A stretch of 64,000 bases of DNA from Gemmatimonadota bacterium (GTDB taxonomy: Bacteria; Gemmatimonadota; Gemmatimonadetes; Gemmatimonadales; Gemmatimonadaceae): the NCBI GenBank assembly GCA_021298835.1, contig JAJTHG010000038.1, positions 1 to 64,000 on the forward strand, written 5' to 3'. Each line of letters opens with the position of its first letter. The stretch's first letter is position 1. Under the pieces are notes generated by a model. It made no database searches. It had not been told where the DNA came from and saw only the letters and a program-made list of their open reading frames with translations. This document shows positions 29,188-39,560 of the stretch, one piece after another. Both the position numbers and the translations under genes were made by a program.

Positions 29188-29204
29188 TCTAAGGCCATTT
29201 TAGA
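29188..29204. promoter_or_regulatory. Small AT-rich inverted repeat upstream of lipA (candidate operator)
   Basis: TCTAAGGCCATTTTAGA is a perfect 5-base inverted repeat with a 7-base spacer, in an AT-rich island unlike its surroundings. It lies between thiO and the lipA-pdh gene set, 80 bases before the lipA ATG. It could be an operator or part of a promoter; the arms are short, so chance is possible. Confidence 0.3.
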
Positions 29205-29283
29205 CGGTTACTCACCCCGGTCTTCCCTGGTGCACTCCCTACCTTCTTCCCACGCGCCGCTCGGCGCTCCCTCGCCTCCTGCC

Positions 29284-30192
29284 ATGGCCGACGTCCTTTA
29301 CCAGATCATGGGTCGCCACCGCGTCCAGCCCCTTCCCGAGCGGAAGCCGGGCTGGCTCAAGGTGCGCGCCCCCGGCGGGCCCAACTACCTGCGGCTCAAG
29401 CAGCTGATGCGGGAGCTCGACCTGCACACGGTCTGCGAAGAGGCGCACTGCCCCAACGTGGGCGAGTGCTGGGAGCACGGGACCGCGACGTTCATGATCC
29501 TGGGCGACGTGTGCACGCGGAATTGCGCGTATTGCGCGGTGTCGCACGGGCGACCGCCGAAGTTCGACCCGGCCGAGCCGTCGCGCGTGGCCGAGGCGGC
29601 CCGGGCGATGCGGCTGCAGCACCTGGTCATCACGTCGGTGGACCGGGACGATCTGCCCGACTTCGGGGCCTGGGCGTTCGCGGAGACGATCCGCCAGGTG
29701 CACGAGGCGGTCCCGGGGTGCTCGGTCGAGGTACTCGTGCCCGACTTCCAGGGGAAGCACGACAGCATCCGCACGGTGCTCGAGGCGCGTCCCGAGATCT
29801 ACAACCACAACACCGAGACCGTCCCGCGCCTGTACAAGAAGGCGCGGCCGGGCGGGCGCTACGAGCGGGTGATGGACATCTTCCGCACGGCGAAGCGCCT
29901 GGCGCCGGACATTCCCACCAAGACCGGGATCATCCTCGGGATGGGGGAGACCAACGAGGAGGTCCTCGCGGTCATGGCCGACCTGCGCGCCGTGGACGTG
30001 GACATCCTCACGCTCGGCCAGTACCTGCGCCCGAGCGACGGCCACATCGCCCTCGATCGCTACGTGACACCGGAGGAGTTCCGGATGTTCTACGAGCGCG
30101 GGATGGCGATGGGCTTCAAGCACGTGGAATCCGGCCCGCTCGTCCGCTCCAGCTACCATGCGTGGGAGCAGGTGCAGGCGGCGGGCGTCTGA
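29284..30192 (+). CDS. lipA: Lipoyl synthase
   Basis: A radical SAM enzyme that inserts two sulfurs into protein-bound octanoyl groups. The 302-residue protein has the auxiliary cluster motif CEEAHCPNVGEC (C51, C56, C62), the radical SAM motif CTRNCAYC (C77, C81, C84) and the conserved C-terminal RSSYHA serine that ligates the auxiliary cluster. ATG 29284 is preferred to the GTG at 29230, which would add an 18-residue Ser/Pro-rich leader. It opens the pdh gene set and its substrates, octanoyl-E2 and octanoyl-GcvH, are made by the LipB and LipM-like proteins of this window. Confidence 0.96.
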   Translation: MADVLYQIMGRHRVQPLPERKPGWLKVRAPGGPNYLRLKQLMRELDLHTVCEEAHCPNVGECWEHGTATFMILGDVCTRNCAYCAVSHGRPPKFDPAEPSRVAEAARAMRLQHLVITSVDRDDLPDFGAWAFAETIRQVHEAVPGCSVEVLVPDFQGKHDSIRTVLEARPEIYNHNTETVPRLYKKARPGGRYERVMDIFRTAKRLAPDIPTKTGIILGMGETNEEVLAVMADLRAVDVDILTLGQYLRPSDGHIALDRYVTPEEFRMFYERGMAMGFKHVESGPLVRSSYHAWEQVQAAGV

Positions 30193-30219
30193 CGCTGACC
30201 CTCTTGTCCGGCCTGCCGC

Positions 30220-31232
<1,013 letters not shown>

Positions 31233-31233
<1 letters not shown>

Positions 31234-32216
31234 TGGCCGTGCTCACGTACCGCGACGCGCTCAACCACGCCCTCCGCGAGGAGATGCAGCGCGACGACCG
31301 CGTCTTCCTGATGGGCGAGGAAGTCGGGGTCTATCAGGGCGCCTACAAGGTCTCGAAGGGGCTGCTGCAGGAGTTCGGCGAGATGCGCATCGTGGACACG
31401 CCGATCACCGAGCTCGGATTCGCCGGCGTCGGCGTCGGCGCGGCGATGGTGGGGCTGCGCCCGATCATCGAGTTCATGACGTGGAACTTCGCGCTGCTCG
31501 CGCTCGATCAGGTCGTGAACGCCGCGGCGAAGATGCTCTACATGTCGGGCGGGCAGTTCCCGATGCCGATCGTCTTCCGCGGTCCCAACGGCGCCGCCCT
31601 CCAGCTCGGGGCGCAGCATTCGCAGGCGTGGGAGAGCTGGCTGACGCACATCCCCGGCCTCAAGGTCGTCGCCCCGGGCACGCCGGCCGATGCGAAGGGG
31701 CTGCTCAAGGCCGCCATCCGCGACGACAACCCGGTGATGGTGCTCGAAGGGGAGATGCTCTACAACGTGAAGGGCGAGGTGCCCGACGGCGACCATGTCG
31801 TGCCCCTCGGCAAGGCCGAGGTCAAGCGCGAAGGGTCGGACGTCTCGATCATCACGTGGGGCAAGATGGTCAACGTCGCCACGCAGGCGGCCACGCAGCT
31901 CGCCGAGCAGGGGATCTCGGCCGAGGTCGTGGACCTGCGTACGCTGCGGCCGATGGATACCGAGGCGGTGCTGCGCACGGTCGGGAAGACCAATCGCGCG
32001 GTGGTGCTGGAAGAGGGCTGGGAGGTCTGCGGCTTCGGCGCGCAGGTATCCGACGTGATCCAGCGCGAGGCGTTCGACCTGCTCGACGCCCCCGTGCTGC
32101 GGGTGCACCAGGCCGACGTGCCGATGCCCTACGCGAAGTCCCTCGAGAAGGCCGCCAAGCCGGACGCCGCCAAGTGCATCGCGGCGGTGCGCAAAGTGCT
32201 CTACCTCGACCGCTGA
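31233..32216 (+). CDS. pdhB: Pyruvate dehydrogenase E1 component, beta subunit
   Basis: The 327-residue beta subunit of the E1 heterotetramer. It starts MAVLTYRDALNHALREEM and has the family motifs FLMGEEVGVYQGAYKVSKGL, RIVDTPITELGFAGVGVGAA and the C-terminal domain ending in YAKSLEKAA. The start ATG 31233 shares a base with the pdhA stop, and pdhC follows 9 bases after. Together E1-alpha and E1-beta deliver the hydroxyethyl group to the E2 lipoyl domain. Confidence 0.95.
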
Positions 32217-32225
32217 GGATCGAAC

Positions 32226-33524
32226 ATGGCGACGAAGGTGGTGATGGAGGCGCTGTCCCCCACGATGGAGGAAGGGCGCCTGGTGAAGTGGGTCGCCGCC
32301 GAGGGATCGGCGGTGAAGCCCGGCGACGTGCTCGCCGAGGTCGAGACCGACAAGGCGGTGATGGAGCTCGTCGCCCGCGCCGAGGGGGTGCTGCGCACGC
32401 AGCTCCTCGCGGAAGGGGCGACGGCGGCGGTCGGCACGCTCCTCGGGGTGATCGCCGGAGCGGACGAGGACATCGCCGCGCTCATCGGTGGGGCGGCGGC
32501 GGCCAAGCCGGCCGCGACGGCTCCCGCGCCCGCCGCCCCCTCGGCCGCCGCGACGCCCGCGGCCGCGCCCCCGGCGGCCATTCTGCCGACGGCCGCCCTG
32601 CCGACGGCCCTGCCGACGGCCCTGCCGGCCGCCGCCGTGCCGGCGGCCGCGACGCCCGCCGGCAAGGTCAGGTCGAGCCCGCTGGCCCGCCGCCTCGCCG
32701 CCGACAAGGGGGTGGACCTCGCCGCCATCGCCGGCACCGGTCCCAACGGTCGCGTGATCCGGCGCGACATCGAGGCGGCCCCGGCCGGCGGCACCGCCGC
32801 CGCGGCTCCCCGCGCGCCGGCGGCCGTCGCCCCGCCCGCCGGCCCCGACGTCGTGGACGTGCCGCTCACCCAGATGCGCAAGACGATCGCGAGGCGCCTG
32901 AGCGAGTCCATCGGCCCCATCCCGACCTTCTACCTCACCGCCGAGCTCGACCTCACCCGGGTGCAACAGCTGCGCGCCTCGATGGCGGCGCTGGGCCCGG
33001 AGCACAAGGTGAGCGTCAACGACGTGCTGCTGAAGGCGGTGGCGCTTGCGCTCGTCGAGCACCCCGAGGTGAACGCGCACTGGCTGGGCGACCGCATCCG
33101 CCGCTTCGCGCGCGTGCACCTCGGCATGGCCGTGGCCACCGACGACGGGCTCATCGTGCCGGTGCTGGCCGACGCACACGCGCGGCGGATGACCGACCTC
33201 TCCCGCGACGCCAAGCGCCTCGCCGGGCTCGCCCGCGAGCGGAAGCTCACGCCGGAGCAGTACTCCGGTGCCACATTCAGCGTCTCGAACCTCGGGATGT
33301 TCGGCATCGACCAGTTCACGGCGATCATCAACCCGCCGGAGGTCGCGATCCTCGCCGTCGGCGCGGTCGAGACGAAGCCGGTGCACGAAGCCGGCGCGTG
33401 GGTGCCGCGCGACGTCATGCGGGTGACGCTGTCGTGCGACCACCGGGCGATTGACGGCGCGGTCGGGGCGAGGTTCCTGCAGACGGTGCGGCGGTACGTG
33501 GAGAATCCGCTGCTGCTGGCGTAG
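32226..33524 (+). CDS. pdhC: Pyruvate dehydrogenase E2, dihydrolipoamide acetyltransferase
   Basis: A 432-residue acyltransferase with one lipoyl domain (K43 in VETDKAVMELV). An Ala/Pro linker follows (about 95-145), with three copies of a 12-base CTGCCGACGGCC unit between 32583 and 32621. Next come a peripheral subunit-binding domain (SSPLARRLAADKGVD to GRVIRRDIEAA) and the catalytic domain, with the active-site HRAIDG (H406, D410) near the end. One lipoyl domain and this length are common in Gram-positive-like E2 chains. It forms the core of the complex together with PdhA, PdhB and Lpd encoded alongside. Confidence 0.95.
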   Translation: MATKVVMEALSPTMEEGRLVKWVAAEGSAVKPGDVLAEVETDKAVMELVARAEGVLRTQLLAEGATAAVGTLLGVIAGADEDIAALIGGAAAAKPAATAPAPAAPSAAATPAAAPPAAILPTAALPTALPTALPAAAVPAAATPAGKVRSSPLARRLAADKGVDLAAIAGTGPNGRVIRRDIEAAPAGGTAAAAPRAPAAVAPPAGPDVVDVPLTQMRKTIARRLSESIGPIPTFYLTAELDLTRVQQLRASMAALGPEHKVSVNDVLLKAVALALVEHPEVNAHWLGDRIRRFARVHLGMAVATDDGLIVPVLADAHARRMTDLSRDAKRLAGLARERKLTPEQYSGATFSVSNLGMFGIDQFTAIINPPEVAILAVGAVETKPVHEAGAWVPRDVMRVTLSCDHRAIDGAVGARFLQTVRRYVENPLLLA

Positions 33525-33568
33525 GGCGCCGGGCCCCGCGTCCTCCCCCATCCCCCTCCCCCGCCCGC

Positions 33569-33574
33569 TAGGTT
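33569..33574 (+). promoter_or_regulatory. Candidate -10 box of a leaderless lpd transcript
   Basis: TAGGTT lies 6 bases before the lpd ATG, in a C-rich stretch that has no Shine-Dalgarno sequence. The distance would put transcription start at or next to the ATG. No -35 box is seen. Confidence 0.35.
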
Positions 33575-33580
33575 CACCCC

Positions 33581-34984
33581 ATGGCTACCTACGACGTCAT
33601 CTTCCTCGGCGGCGGCCCCGCCGGCTACGTCGGCGCGATCCGCGCGTCGCAACTCGGCCTCTCGGCGGCCGTCATCGAACGCGAAGCCCTCGGCGGCACC
33701 TGCGTCCTCTGGGGCTGCATCCCCGCGAAGGCGCTGCTCGAGAGCGCGGGGTTGGCCGAGAAGCTCAAGAAGGCCAAGGAGCACGGCATCACCCTCGACG
33801 GCGTGCACCTCGACTTCGGGCCGGCGATGAAGCGCTCGCGCGCCGTCTCCACCCAGAACTCCAAGGGCGTCGAGTTCCTCTTCAAGAAGTGGAAGGTCGC
33901 CTGGATCAAGGGCACCGGACGCCTCGCCGGCGGCAAGCGCGTGGCGGTCAAGGGCGCCGACGGCAAGGAAGAGACGCACGAGGCGAAGAAAGCCGTCGTG
34001 ATCTCCACCGGCTCCCGCGTGAAGGGGCTGCCGCAGGCCGGGCTCGAGCTCAACAAGACCACCGTCGTCTCGTCCGACGAGGTGCTCATCGCCGAGAAGG
34101 CCCCCAAGACGATGGCGGTCGTCGGCGCCGGCGCGGTGGGCTGCGAGTTCGCCGACGTCTTCGCGGCCTTCGGCACCAAGGTCACGATCGTCGAGGTCAT
34201 GGACCGGCTGCTGCCCATCGAAGACGCCGACTGCTCGGCCGAGCTGGGCAAGGCGTTCAAGAAGCGCGGCATCGAACAGCTCCTCGGTGCCAAGATCACC
34301 AAGGCCGACGTCCGCCCGAACGGGGTGACGCTGCACGTCGAGTCCGGAGGCCAGAAGCACACGCTCGAGGTCGAGCAGGTGCTCGTCGCCGCCGGCCGCG
34401 CACCGAACGTCGAGGGGATCGGCCTCAAGGAAGCCGGCGTCCAGCTCACCGACCGCGGCTTCATCAAGGTCAACCAGCGGCTCGAGACCACGACGCCCGG
34501 CATCTACGCCATCGGCGACGTCGCCGGCCCGCCGATGCTCGCGCACAAGGGCTCGCGCGAAGGCCACGTGGTGGCCGAGATCATCGCCGGTGCGCCGTAC
34601 CACCCGGTCAACTACGGCAACATCCCGAGCGCCACCTATTGCCACCCCGAGGTCGCCTCCATCGGCCTGACCGAGGCGCAGTGCAAGGAGCAGAAGCTCG
34701 ACTACAAGATCGGCAAGTTCCCCTTCTCTGCCAACGGCCGCGCCCGCACCTCGGGGGAGACCGACGGTTTCGTGAAGATCATCCGCGGGGCGAAGCACGG
34801 CGAGATCCTCGGCGCCCACCTGGTCGGGCCGCACGTGACGGAGCTGCTGCACGAGCTCGTCGTCGCCCGCGAGAACGAGTTCACCGTCGAGGAGATCGAC
34901 CTCGCGGTCCACGCCCACCCCACGCTCTCCGAGGCGGTGGCCGAGGCGGTGCTCGACTCGATGGGCAAGATGCTGCATGCCTGA
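33581..34984 (+). CDS. lpd: Dihydrolipoamide dehydrogenase (E3)
   Basis: A flavoprotein disulfide reductase that reoxidises dihydrolipoyl groups of the E2 and GcvH proteins with NAD. The 467-residue protein has FLGGGPAGYVGAIRASQLG for FAD, the redox pair CVLWGC (C41, C46), VVGAGAVGCEFADVFAAFG for NAD, and the catalytic base in HAHPTLSE (H446). There is no extra N-terminal lipoyl domain. The first part of the gene uses more Lys codons than its neighbours. It overlaps lipB by 8 bases. Confidence 0.96.
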   Translation: MATYDVIFLGGGPAGYVGAIRASQLGLSAAVIEREALGGTCVLWGCIPAKALLESAGLAEKLKKAKEHGITLDGVHLDFGPAMKRSRAVSTQNSKGVEFLFKKWKVAWIKGTGRLAGGKRVAVKGADGKEETHEAKKAVVISTGSRVKGLPQAGLELNKTTVVSSDEVLIAEKAPKTMAVVGAGAVGCEFADVFAAFGTKVTIVEVMDRLLPIEDADCSAELGKAFKKRGIEQLLGAKITKADVRPNGVTLHVESGGQKHTLEVEQVLVAAGRAPNVEGIGLKEAGVQLTDRGFIKVNQRLETTTPGIYAIGDVAGPPMLAHKGSREGHVVAEIIAGAPYHPVNYGNIPSATYCHPEVASIGLTEAQCKEQKLDYKIGKFPFSANGRARTSGETDGFVKIIRGAKHGEILGAHLVGPHVTELLHELVVARENEFTVEEIDLAVHAHPTLSEAVAEAVLDSMGKMLHA

Positions 34985-35705
34985 CGCGCCATCGGCGCGC
35001 GCGCTGTGGGTGTGCGACCTGGGCCTCGTCGACTACGACGAGGCCCTTGGTCTTCAACGGGCGGTCGCGCGGGCGCGCATCACGGGGGAGATCCCGCAGG
35101 ACGTGCTGCTGCTGTGCGAGCATCCGCCGGTGGTGACGCTCGGCCGGTCGAGCAAGGCGGGACACCTGCTGCTGCCGGCGCCGGCGCTCGCCGCGCGGGG
35201 GATCGCCCTCCGCGAGGTCGAGCGCGGCGGCGACGTGACGCTCCACGCGCCCGGCCAGCTCGTCGGGTACCCGGTCGTGGACCTCAAGCGCCACCGGCAG
35301 GACCTGCACTGGTACCTGCGGCAGATCGAGCAGGGGCTGATCGACGCGATGGCGGCGCTGGGCCTGCCGTGCGCGCGCCGCGCCGGGCTCACGGGCGTCT
35401 GGGTGGCCGACCGCAAGCTGGCGAGCATCGGGGTCCATGCCCGCGACTGGGTCACGTGGCACGGCTTCGCGCTCAACGTCTCGACCGACCTGTCGCTGTT
35501 CGACGTGATCGTGCCGTGCGGCATCGCCGACGTCACGATGACCTCGGTGACGCGCGAACTGGGGGCCTCGGCGCCGGCGGGGCCGGCAGTCACCGCCGCC
35601 GTCGTCGCCGGGGTTGCCGGGACCTTCGGGCTCGCGGCCCTGCCGGTCGCTCGCGCGGCGCTCGCGGCGGAGGCGCCGGCCCTTCCCCGCCCGGGCGCGC
35701 CGTAG
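34977..35705 (+). CDS. lipB: Octanoyl-ACP:protein N-octanoyltransferase
   Basis: It transfers octanoate from acyl carrier protein to apo-lipoyl domains, the first step before LipA. The 242-residue protein carries GGDVTLHAPGQLVGYPVV, the catalytic lysine in DRKLASIGVH (K147) and the catalytic cysteine in VPCGI (C181). The C-terminal 40 residues (Ala/Val/Pro-rich) extend beyond the usual LipB length. The ATG at 34977 overlaps the end of lpd. A second, LipM-like octanoyltransferase is encoded at 14138. Confidence 0.94.
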   Translation: MPDAPSARALWVCDLGLVDYDEALGLQRAVARARITGEIPQDVLLLCEHPPVVTLGRSSKAGHLLLPAPALAARGIALREVERGGDVTLHAPGQLVGYPVVDLKRHRQDLHWYLRQIEQGLIDAMAALGLPCARRAGLTGVWVADRKLASIGVHARDWVTWHGFALNVSTDLSLFDVIVPCGIADVTMTSVTRELGASAPAGPAVTAAVVAGVAGTFGLAALPVARAALAAEAPALPRPGAP

Positions 35706-35771
35706 ATTGCCGCTCGCGCCCGCCGGATGCCGCGCCCCGGCTGCCGGCGTCCCCGGCGTCGCCCCTCCCCC

Positions 35772-37865
35772 GTGTCCGACCTCCCGCGCATCTACCAGCC
35801 CAAGCCCCGCGACGTCGCCGCCAGCACCGACCTGGAGCGCGACTTCGCCGGGCTCAACGTCGAGCAGCAGCGGGCCGTCGTGCATCCCGGCGGCCCGCTG
35901 CTGATCGTCGCCGGTGCCGGCACGGGCAAGACGCGCACGCTGGTGCACCGGGTGGCGCACCTGATCGAGGGGGGCGTCGCCCCCGAACGCATCCTGCTCC
36001 TGACCTTCACGCGCCGCGCCGCGCAGGAGATGCTCTCGCGGGCGGAGCGGCTCGTGGGAGCCGCGAGCGCGCGCGTGCACGGCGGGACCTTCCACGGCAC
36101 CGCCAACCGGCTCCTGCGCCGGTACGGGCCGTCGGCCGGCCTCCCGTCGGACTTCACGATCCTCGACCAGGCCGACGCCGAGGACCTCATGCAGTTCGCG
36201 CGCGCCGCGGCCGGCCCGGGCAAGCCGCACGAGAAGCGCTTCCCGAAGAAGGAGACGCTGCACTGGCTGTACTCGCGCCACGTGAACACGGAGATCCCGC
36301 TCGAGACGCTGCTCGGCGACGAGCTGCCCGCCTTCGTCGAGCACGAGCCCGCCATCCGCGCGGTGCTGCGGGAGTACACGCGGCGCAAGGCCGAGCGCAA
36401 CCTGCTCGACTACGACGACCTGTTGCTCTCGTGGGCGATGCTGCTCGAGCGCGGCGGCGAGCTGGCCGACCGGATGGCCGCGCTCTACGACCACGTCCTG
36501 GTGGACGAATATCAGGACACCAACGCGCTGCAGGCGCGCATCCTGCGCGGCATGGTGGGCCGCGGGGGCGCCCCCGCGAACCTCACCGTGGTCGGCGACG
36601 ATGCGCAGAGCATCTACTCGTTCCGCGGCGCGACGGTGCGCAACATCCTCGACTTCCCGCGCGACTTCGGCGGGGCGACGCTGGTGGCGCTCGAGCAGAA
36701 CTACCGCTCGACGCCCGCCATTCTCGACGTGTCGAACGCCGTCATGGCCAAGGCGTCGGAGGGCTTCCGCAAGGCGCTCTGGACCTCGCGCACCGGGGGC
36801 GAGCGCCCGTGGCTCGTGACCGCGCGCGACGAGCCGCAGCAGACCCGGTTCATCGCCGACCGCATCCTCGAACTCTACGAGGAGGGGATCGCGCTGTCGG
36901 GGATGGCGGTGCTCGTGCGCGCCGGCTTCATGAGCGCCGACCTCGAGATCGAGTTGCAGCGCCGCGGCATCCCGTTCGACAAGTGGGGGGGGCTCAAGTT
37001 CCTCGAGGCGGCGCACGTCAAGGACGTGCTCGCCTTTCTGCGGATCCTCGAGAACCCGCGCGACGAGGTGAGCTGGTACCGGATCCTGCTGCTGATGCCG
37101 GGAATCGGCGAGGCCACGGCGCGCTCGGCCGTCGAGGCGATGTCGGCCGGGGCCTGGGCACCGGCCGCCTTCCGCCACTTCGCGCCGCCGGCGCGCGCGC
37201 AGGCCGCCCACCGCGCGCTGGCCGCCCTGCTCGACTCGCTCCGCGAGACCGTCGCGGTGGGCGACGGCGTCGGCGGCGCGGTGGGGCTCGAGATCGCGCG
37301 GGTGCGGACCCTCTACGACGAGCTCCTGCGCGAGAAGTACGACCGCCCCGAGGCCCGGCTCGCCGACCTCGACCAGCTGCAGACGATCGCGTCGGGCTAC
37401 CCGGACCGCGCCAGCTTCCTCACCGCCATCGCCCTCGAGCCGCCGCAGGCGACGCAGGACCTCGCGCAGGGCGAGGACGGGCCGGACGACGCGCTCGTGA
37501 TCTCGACGATCCACTCCGCGAAGGGACGCGAATGGGATGTCGTCTTCATGCCGTGGGCCGTGGACGGCTACCTCCCGCTCGCCCGGTCGCTCGCCACCCC
37601 CGAGGGTGCCGAGGAGGAGCGCCGGCTCTGTTACGTCGCCCTCACGCGCGCCCGGCACCAGCTGTACGTCACCTACCCGCTCAACGCCTACGCCACACGG
37701 CGCGGCGCCGACTATTCGCTCGACCAGGTGAGCCGCTACCTCGACCGCGACGTCCGCGAGCTGATGCTGCGCGTCGCGCTCGGCGACGACGACCGCCCCG
37801 CGCGCGACGACGCCCCGGTGCGCGCGCCGATCGACCTGCGCGCGCTGCTCGGCGGCCGCTTCTAG
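35772..37865 (+). CDS. UvrD/PcrA/Rep-type ATP-dependent DNA helicase (SF1A)
   Basis: A 697-residue 3'-5' helicase with motif Q/I (LNVEQQRAVV, GAGTGKT at 48-54), Ia (LLTFTRRAAQEM), II (VDEYQDTN), III (VVGDDAQSIYSFRGA), IV (ALEQNYRST), V (ISTIHSAKGREWDVVF) and VI (VALTRARHQLYV). Compared with UvrD, the C-terminus is short and lacks the long tail that recruits other proteins. I prefer GTG 35772; the ATG at 35727 would add a basic Pro/Arg-rich leader. It could serve repair, replication restart or an RNA polymerase-linked role. Confidence 0.92.
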   Translation: MSDLPRIYQPKPRDVAASTDLERDFAGLNVEQQRAVVHPGGPLLIVAGAGTGKTRTLVHRVAHLIEGGVAPERILLLTFTRRAAQEMLSRAERLVGAASARVHGGTFHGTANRLLRRYGPSAGLPSDFTILDQADAEDLMQFARAAAGPGKPHEKRFPKKETLHWLYSRHVNTEIPLETLLGDELPAFVEHEPAIRAVLREYTRRKAERNLLDYDDLLLSWAMLLERGGELADRMAALYDHVLVDEYQDTNALQARILRGMVGRGGAPANLTVVGDDAQSIYSFRGATVRNILDFPRDFGGATLVALEQNYRSTPAILDVSNAVMAKASEGFRKALWTSRTGGERPWLVTARDEPQQTRFIADRILELYEEGIALSGMAVLVRAGFMSADLEIELQRRGIPFDKWGGLKFLEAAHVKDVLAFLRILENPRDEVSWYRILLLMPGIGEATARSAVEAMSAGAWAPAAFRHFAPPARAQAAHRALAALLDSLRETVAVGDGVGGAVGLEIARVRTLYDELLREKYDRPEARLADLDQLQTIASGYPDRASFLTAIALEPPQATQDLAQGEDGPDDALVISTIHSAKGREWDVVFMPWAVDGYLPLARSLATPEGAEEERRLCYVALTRARHQLYVTYPLNAYATRRGADYSLDQVSRYLDRDVRELMLRVALGDDDRPARDDAPVRAPIDLRALLGGRF

Positions 37866-37870
37866 CCCGC

Positions 37871-39547
37871 ATGCCGCCGGACCTGCACCCCGCCGTCCTG
37901 CAGGCGGCCGTCGTCCTCGGCCTCGGACTCGTCAGCGCGCTGCTCGCGCGCACGTACCGCAAGCCCGTCTTCGCGTGGTGGACCGCCGCGTGGACGCTCT
38001 ATCTCCTGCGCCTGCTCGCCATCCTGGCGTTCGTGCGCACCGGGGCACCGGTGCTCCTGTTCTGGCATCAGGTACTCACCGGGTGGAGCGCGCTCGCGCT
38101 GCTCGGCACGGCGCTCGTGTTCGCCGAGCGCCTGGTGTTCCGGCCGTGGCTCCTCGGGGTGGCGGCGATCCCCCTCGCGTGGGCGTGGGTCGCGATGGGC
38201 CAGCTCGACAACGTCGGGCTGGCGGCGATCCCGGCGGCGTTCTTCCTGGCCGGCGCGACGGCCCACACCGGCTGGGTCTTCCTGCGGTACGCACTCGCCA
38301 CCGGCTCGCCCGGGGGCGGCGTCCTCGCCGGCGCGTACGGACTGTGGGCGCTGCACCACCTCGACTACCCCATCCTCCGGGCGCGCGGCGCGTGGATCCC
38401 GTGGGGCTACTACCTCGACATCCTGCTCGCGCTGGCCGTCGGCGCGGGGATGCTCCTGCTGGTGGCCGACGACCTGCGGCGCGGGATCGCGGCGCTCGCG
38501 ACCGTCTCCCGCGAACTCGCCCCGGGAGCGGCGCGGCCTCGGCCGGCGCTGCTCGACGCCATCCTCGGGCAGCTGCTCACGCTCCCGTCCGTGCGCGGGG
38601 CGGCGTACTACCGGCGCGACACCGGCGGCGCGCTCTCGTGCGAGCGCGGGGCGGGGGCCTGCGAGGGATGGTCCGGCCCGTTCCCCGACCGCGTCCCCTT
38701 CCCGTTCAGCGCGACCCTGCGCGTGCCGCAGGGGGCCGGCGCGGCGGGGGCCCTGCTCATCGTCGGCGACGCGCGCAACCCGTTCGCCGCCCTCGACCGC
38801 CGGTTCCTCGCGGCACTCGGCGAGCAGATCGGCACGGCGCTCGACGCCGCGACCCTGCAGGTCGGCCTCGCCCAGCGCACGCGCGAACTCGAACGGCTGC
38901 AGGGACTCATGGTGCGCCAGCACGAGGAGGAACGTCGCCGGTTCGCGCGGGAGCTGCACGACGAGTCGGCGCAGGTGCTGGCCGCCGTGAAGATGGAACT
39001 CGCCGTCCTGCACGAGCGCCTCGCCCCCGAGGACGCCGTGCGGCTCGAGGACGCGCTCGCGCTCCTGTCCGGCGGCATCCGCGGCATCCGCGCCGTCGCG
39101 CGCGACCTGCGCCCCGCGCTGCTCGACGACCTGGGCCTCGTCCCCGCGCTCGCGTCGCTGTGCGCCGACTTCCGCGACCGGAGCGGACTCGACGTCGTCG
39201 TCGCCATGCCCGATCCGGCGACGCTTCCGAAGGTGAGCCCGGAGGGGGAGCTCGCCCTCTTCCGCGCGCTGCAGGAGGCGCTCGCCAACGTCGCCCGCCA
39301 TGCCGACGCGCGCTCGGTGCGCGTGCGGCTGGTGCACGCCGGCGACGGCCTGACCCTCGACGTCCGCGACGACGGCCGCGGCCTGGCGGGTTCCGCGAGC
39401 CCCGGCACCGACGGAACCGCCCACGTCGGGCTGGCCGGCATGCGCGAGCGCGTCGCCGCCCTCGGGGGCGACGTCGTCGTGGCCGGCGCCGAGGGGGGCG
39501 GCGCGGCGGTCACCGTCCGCTTGCCCTTGGCGCGGCCCTCCGCCTGA
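37871..39547 (+). CDS. NarL-type sensor histidine kinase with a membrane sensor region and GAF-like domain
   Basis: A 558-residue membrane kinase. Residues 1-200 are six or seven hydrophobic helices with no large outside loop, suggesting a ligand or state sensed within the membrane. Residues about 215-345 look like a GAF domain (AALDRRFLAALGEQIGTALDAA at the end). The dimerisation/phosphoacceptor helix is HisKA_3 type: RRRFARELHDESAQ with H363 as phosphoacceptor. The ATPase part shows EALANVARHADA and DVRDDGRGLAG, with GLAGMRERVAALGG at the end. ATG 37871 follows the helicase stop by 5 bases; the response regulator starts 13 bases downstream. The signal is unknown. Confidence 0.9.
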   Translation: MPPDLHPAVLQAAVVLGLGLVSALLARTYRKPVFAWWTAAWTLYLLRLLAILAFVRTGAPVLLFWHQVLTGWSALALLGTALVFAERLVFRPWLLGVAAIPLAWAWVAMGQLDNVGLAAIPAAFFLAGATAHTGWVFLRYALATGSPGGGVLAGAYGLWALHHLDYPILRARGAWIPWGYYLDILLALAVGAGMLLLVADDLRRGIAALATVSRELAPGAARPRPALLDAILGQLLTLPSVRGAAYYRRDTGGALSCERGAGACEGWSGPFPDRVPFPFSATLRVPQGAGAAGALLIVGDARNPFAALDRRFLAALGEQIGTALDAATLQVGLAQRTRELERLQGLMVRQHEEERRRFARELHDESAQVLAAVKMELAVLHERLAPEDAVRLEDALALLSGGIRGIRAVARDLRPALLDDLGLVPALASLCADFRDRSGLDVVVAMPDPATLPKVSPEGELALFRALQEALANVARHADARSVRVRLVHAGDGLTLDVRDDGRGLAGSASPGTDGTAHVGLAGMRERVAALGGDVVVAGAEGGGAAVTVRLPLARPSA

Positions 39548-39560
39548 TTACCCGCCACCC

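Noticed and set aside
29230-29283. Extra N-terminal 18 residues of LipA from a GTG start
   Set aside because: The leader is Ser/Pro-rich without LipA features; ATG 29284 fits the family.
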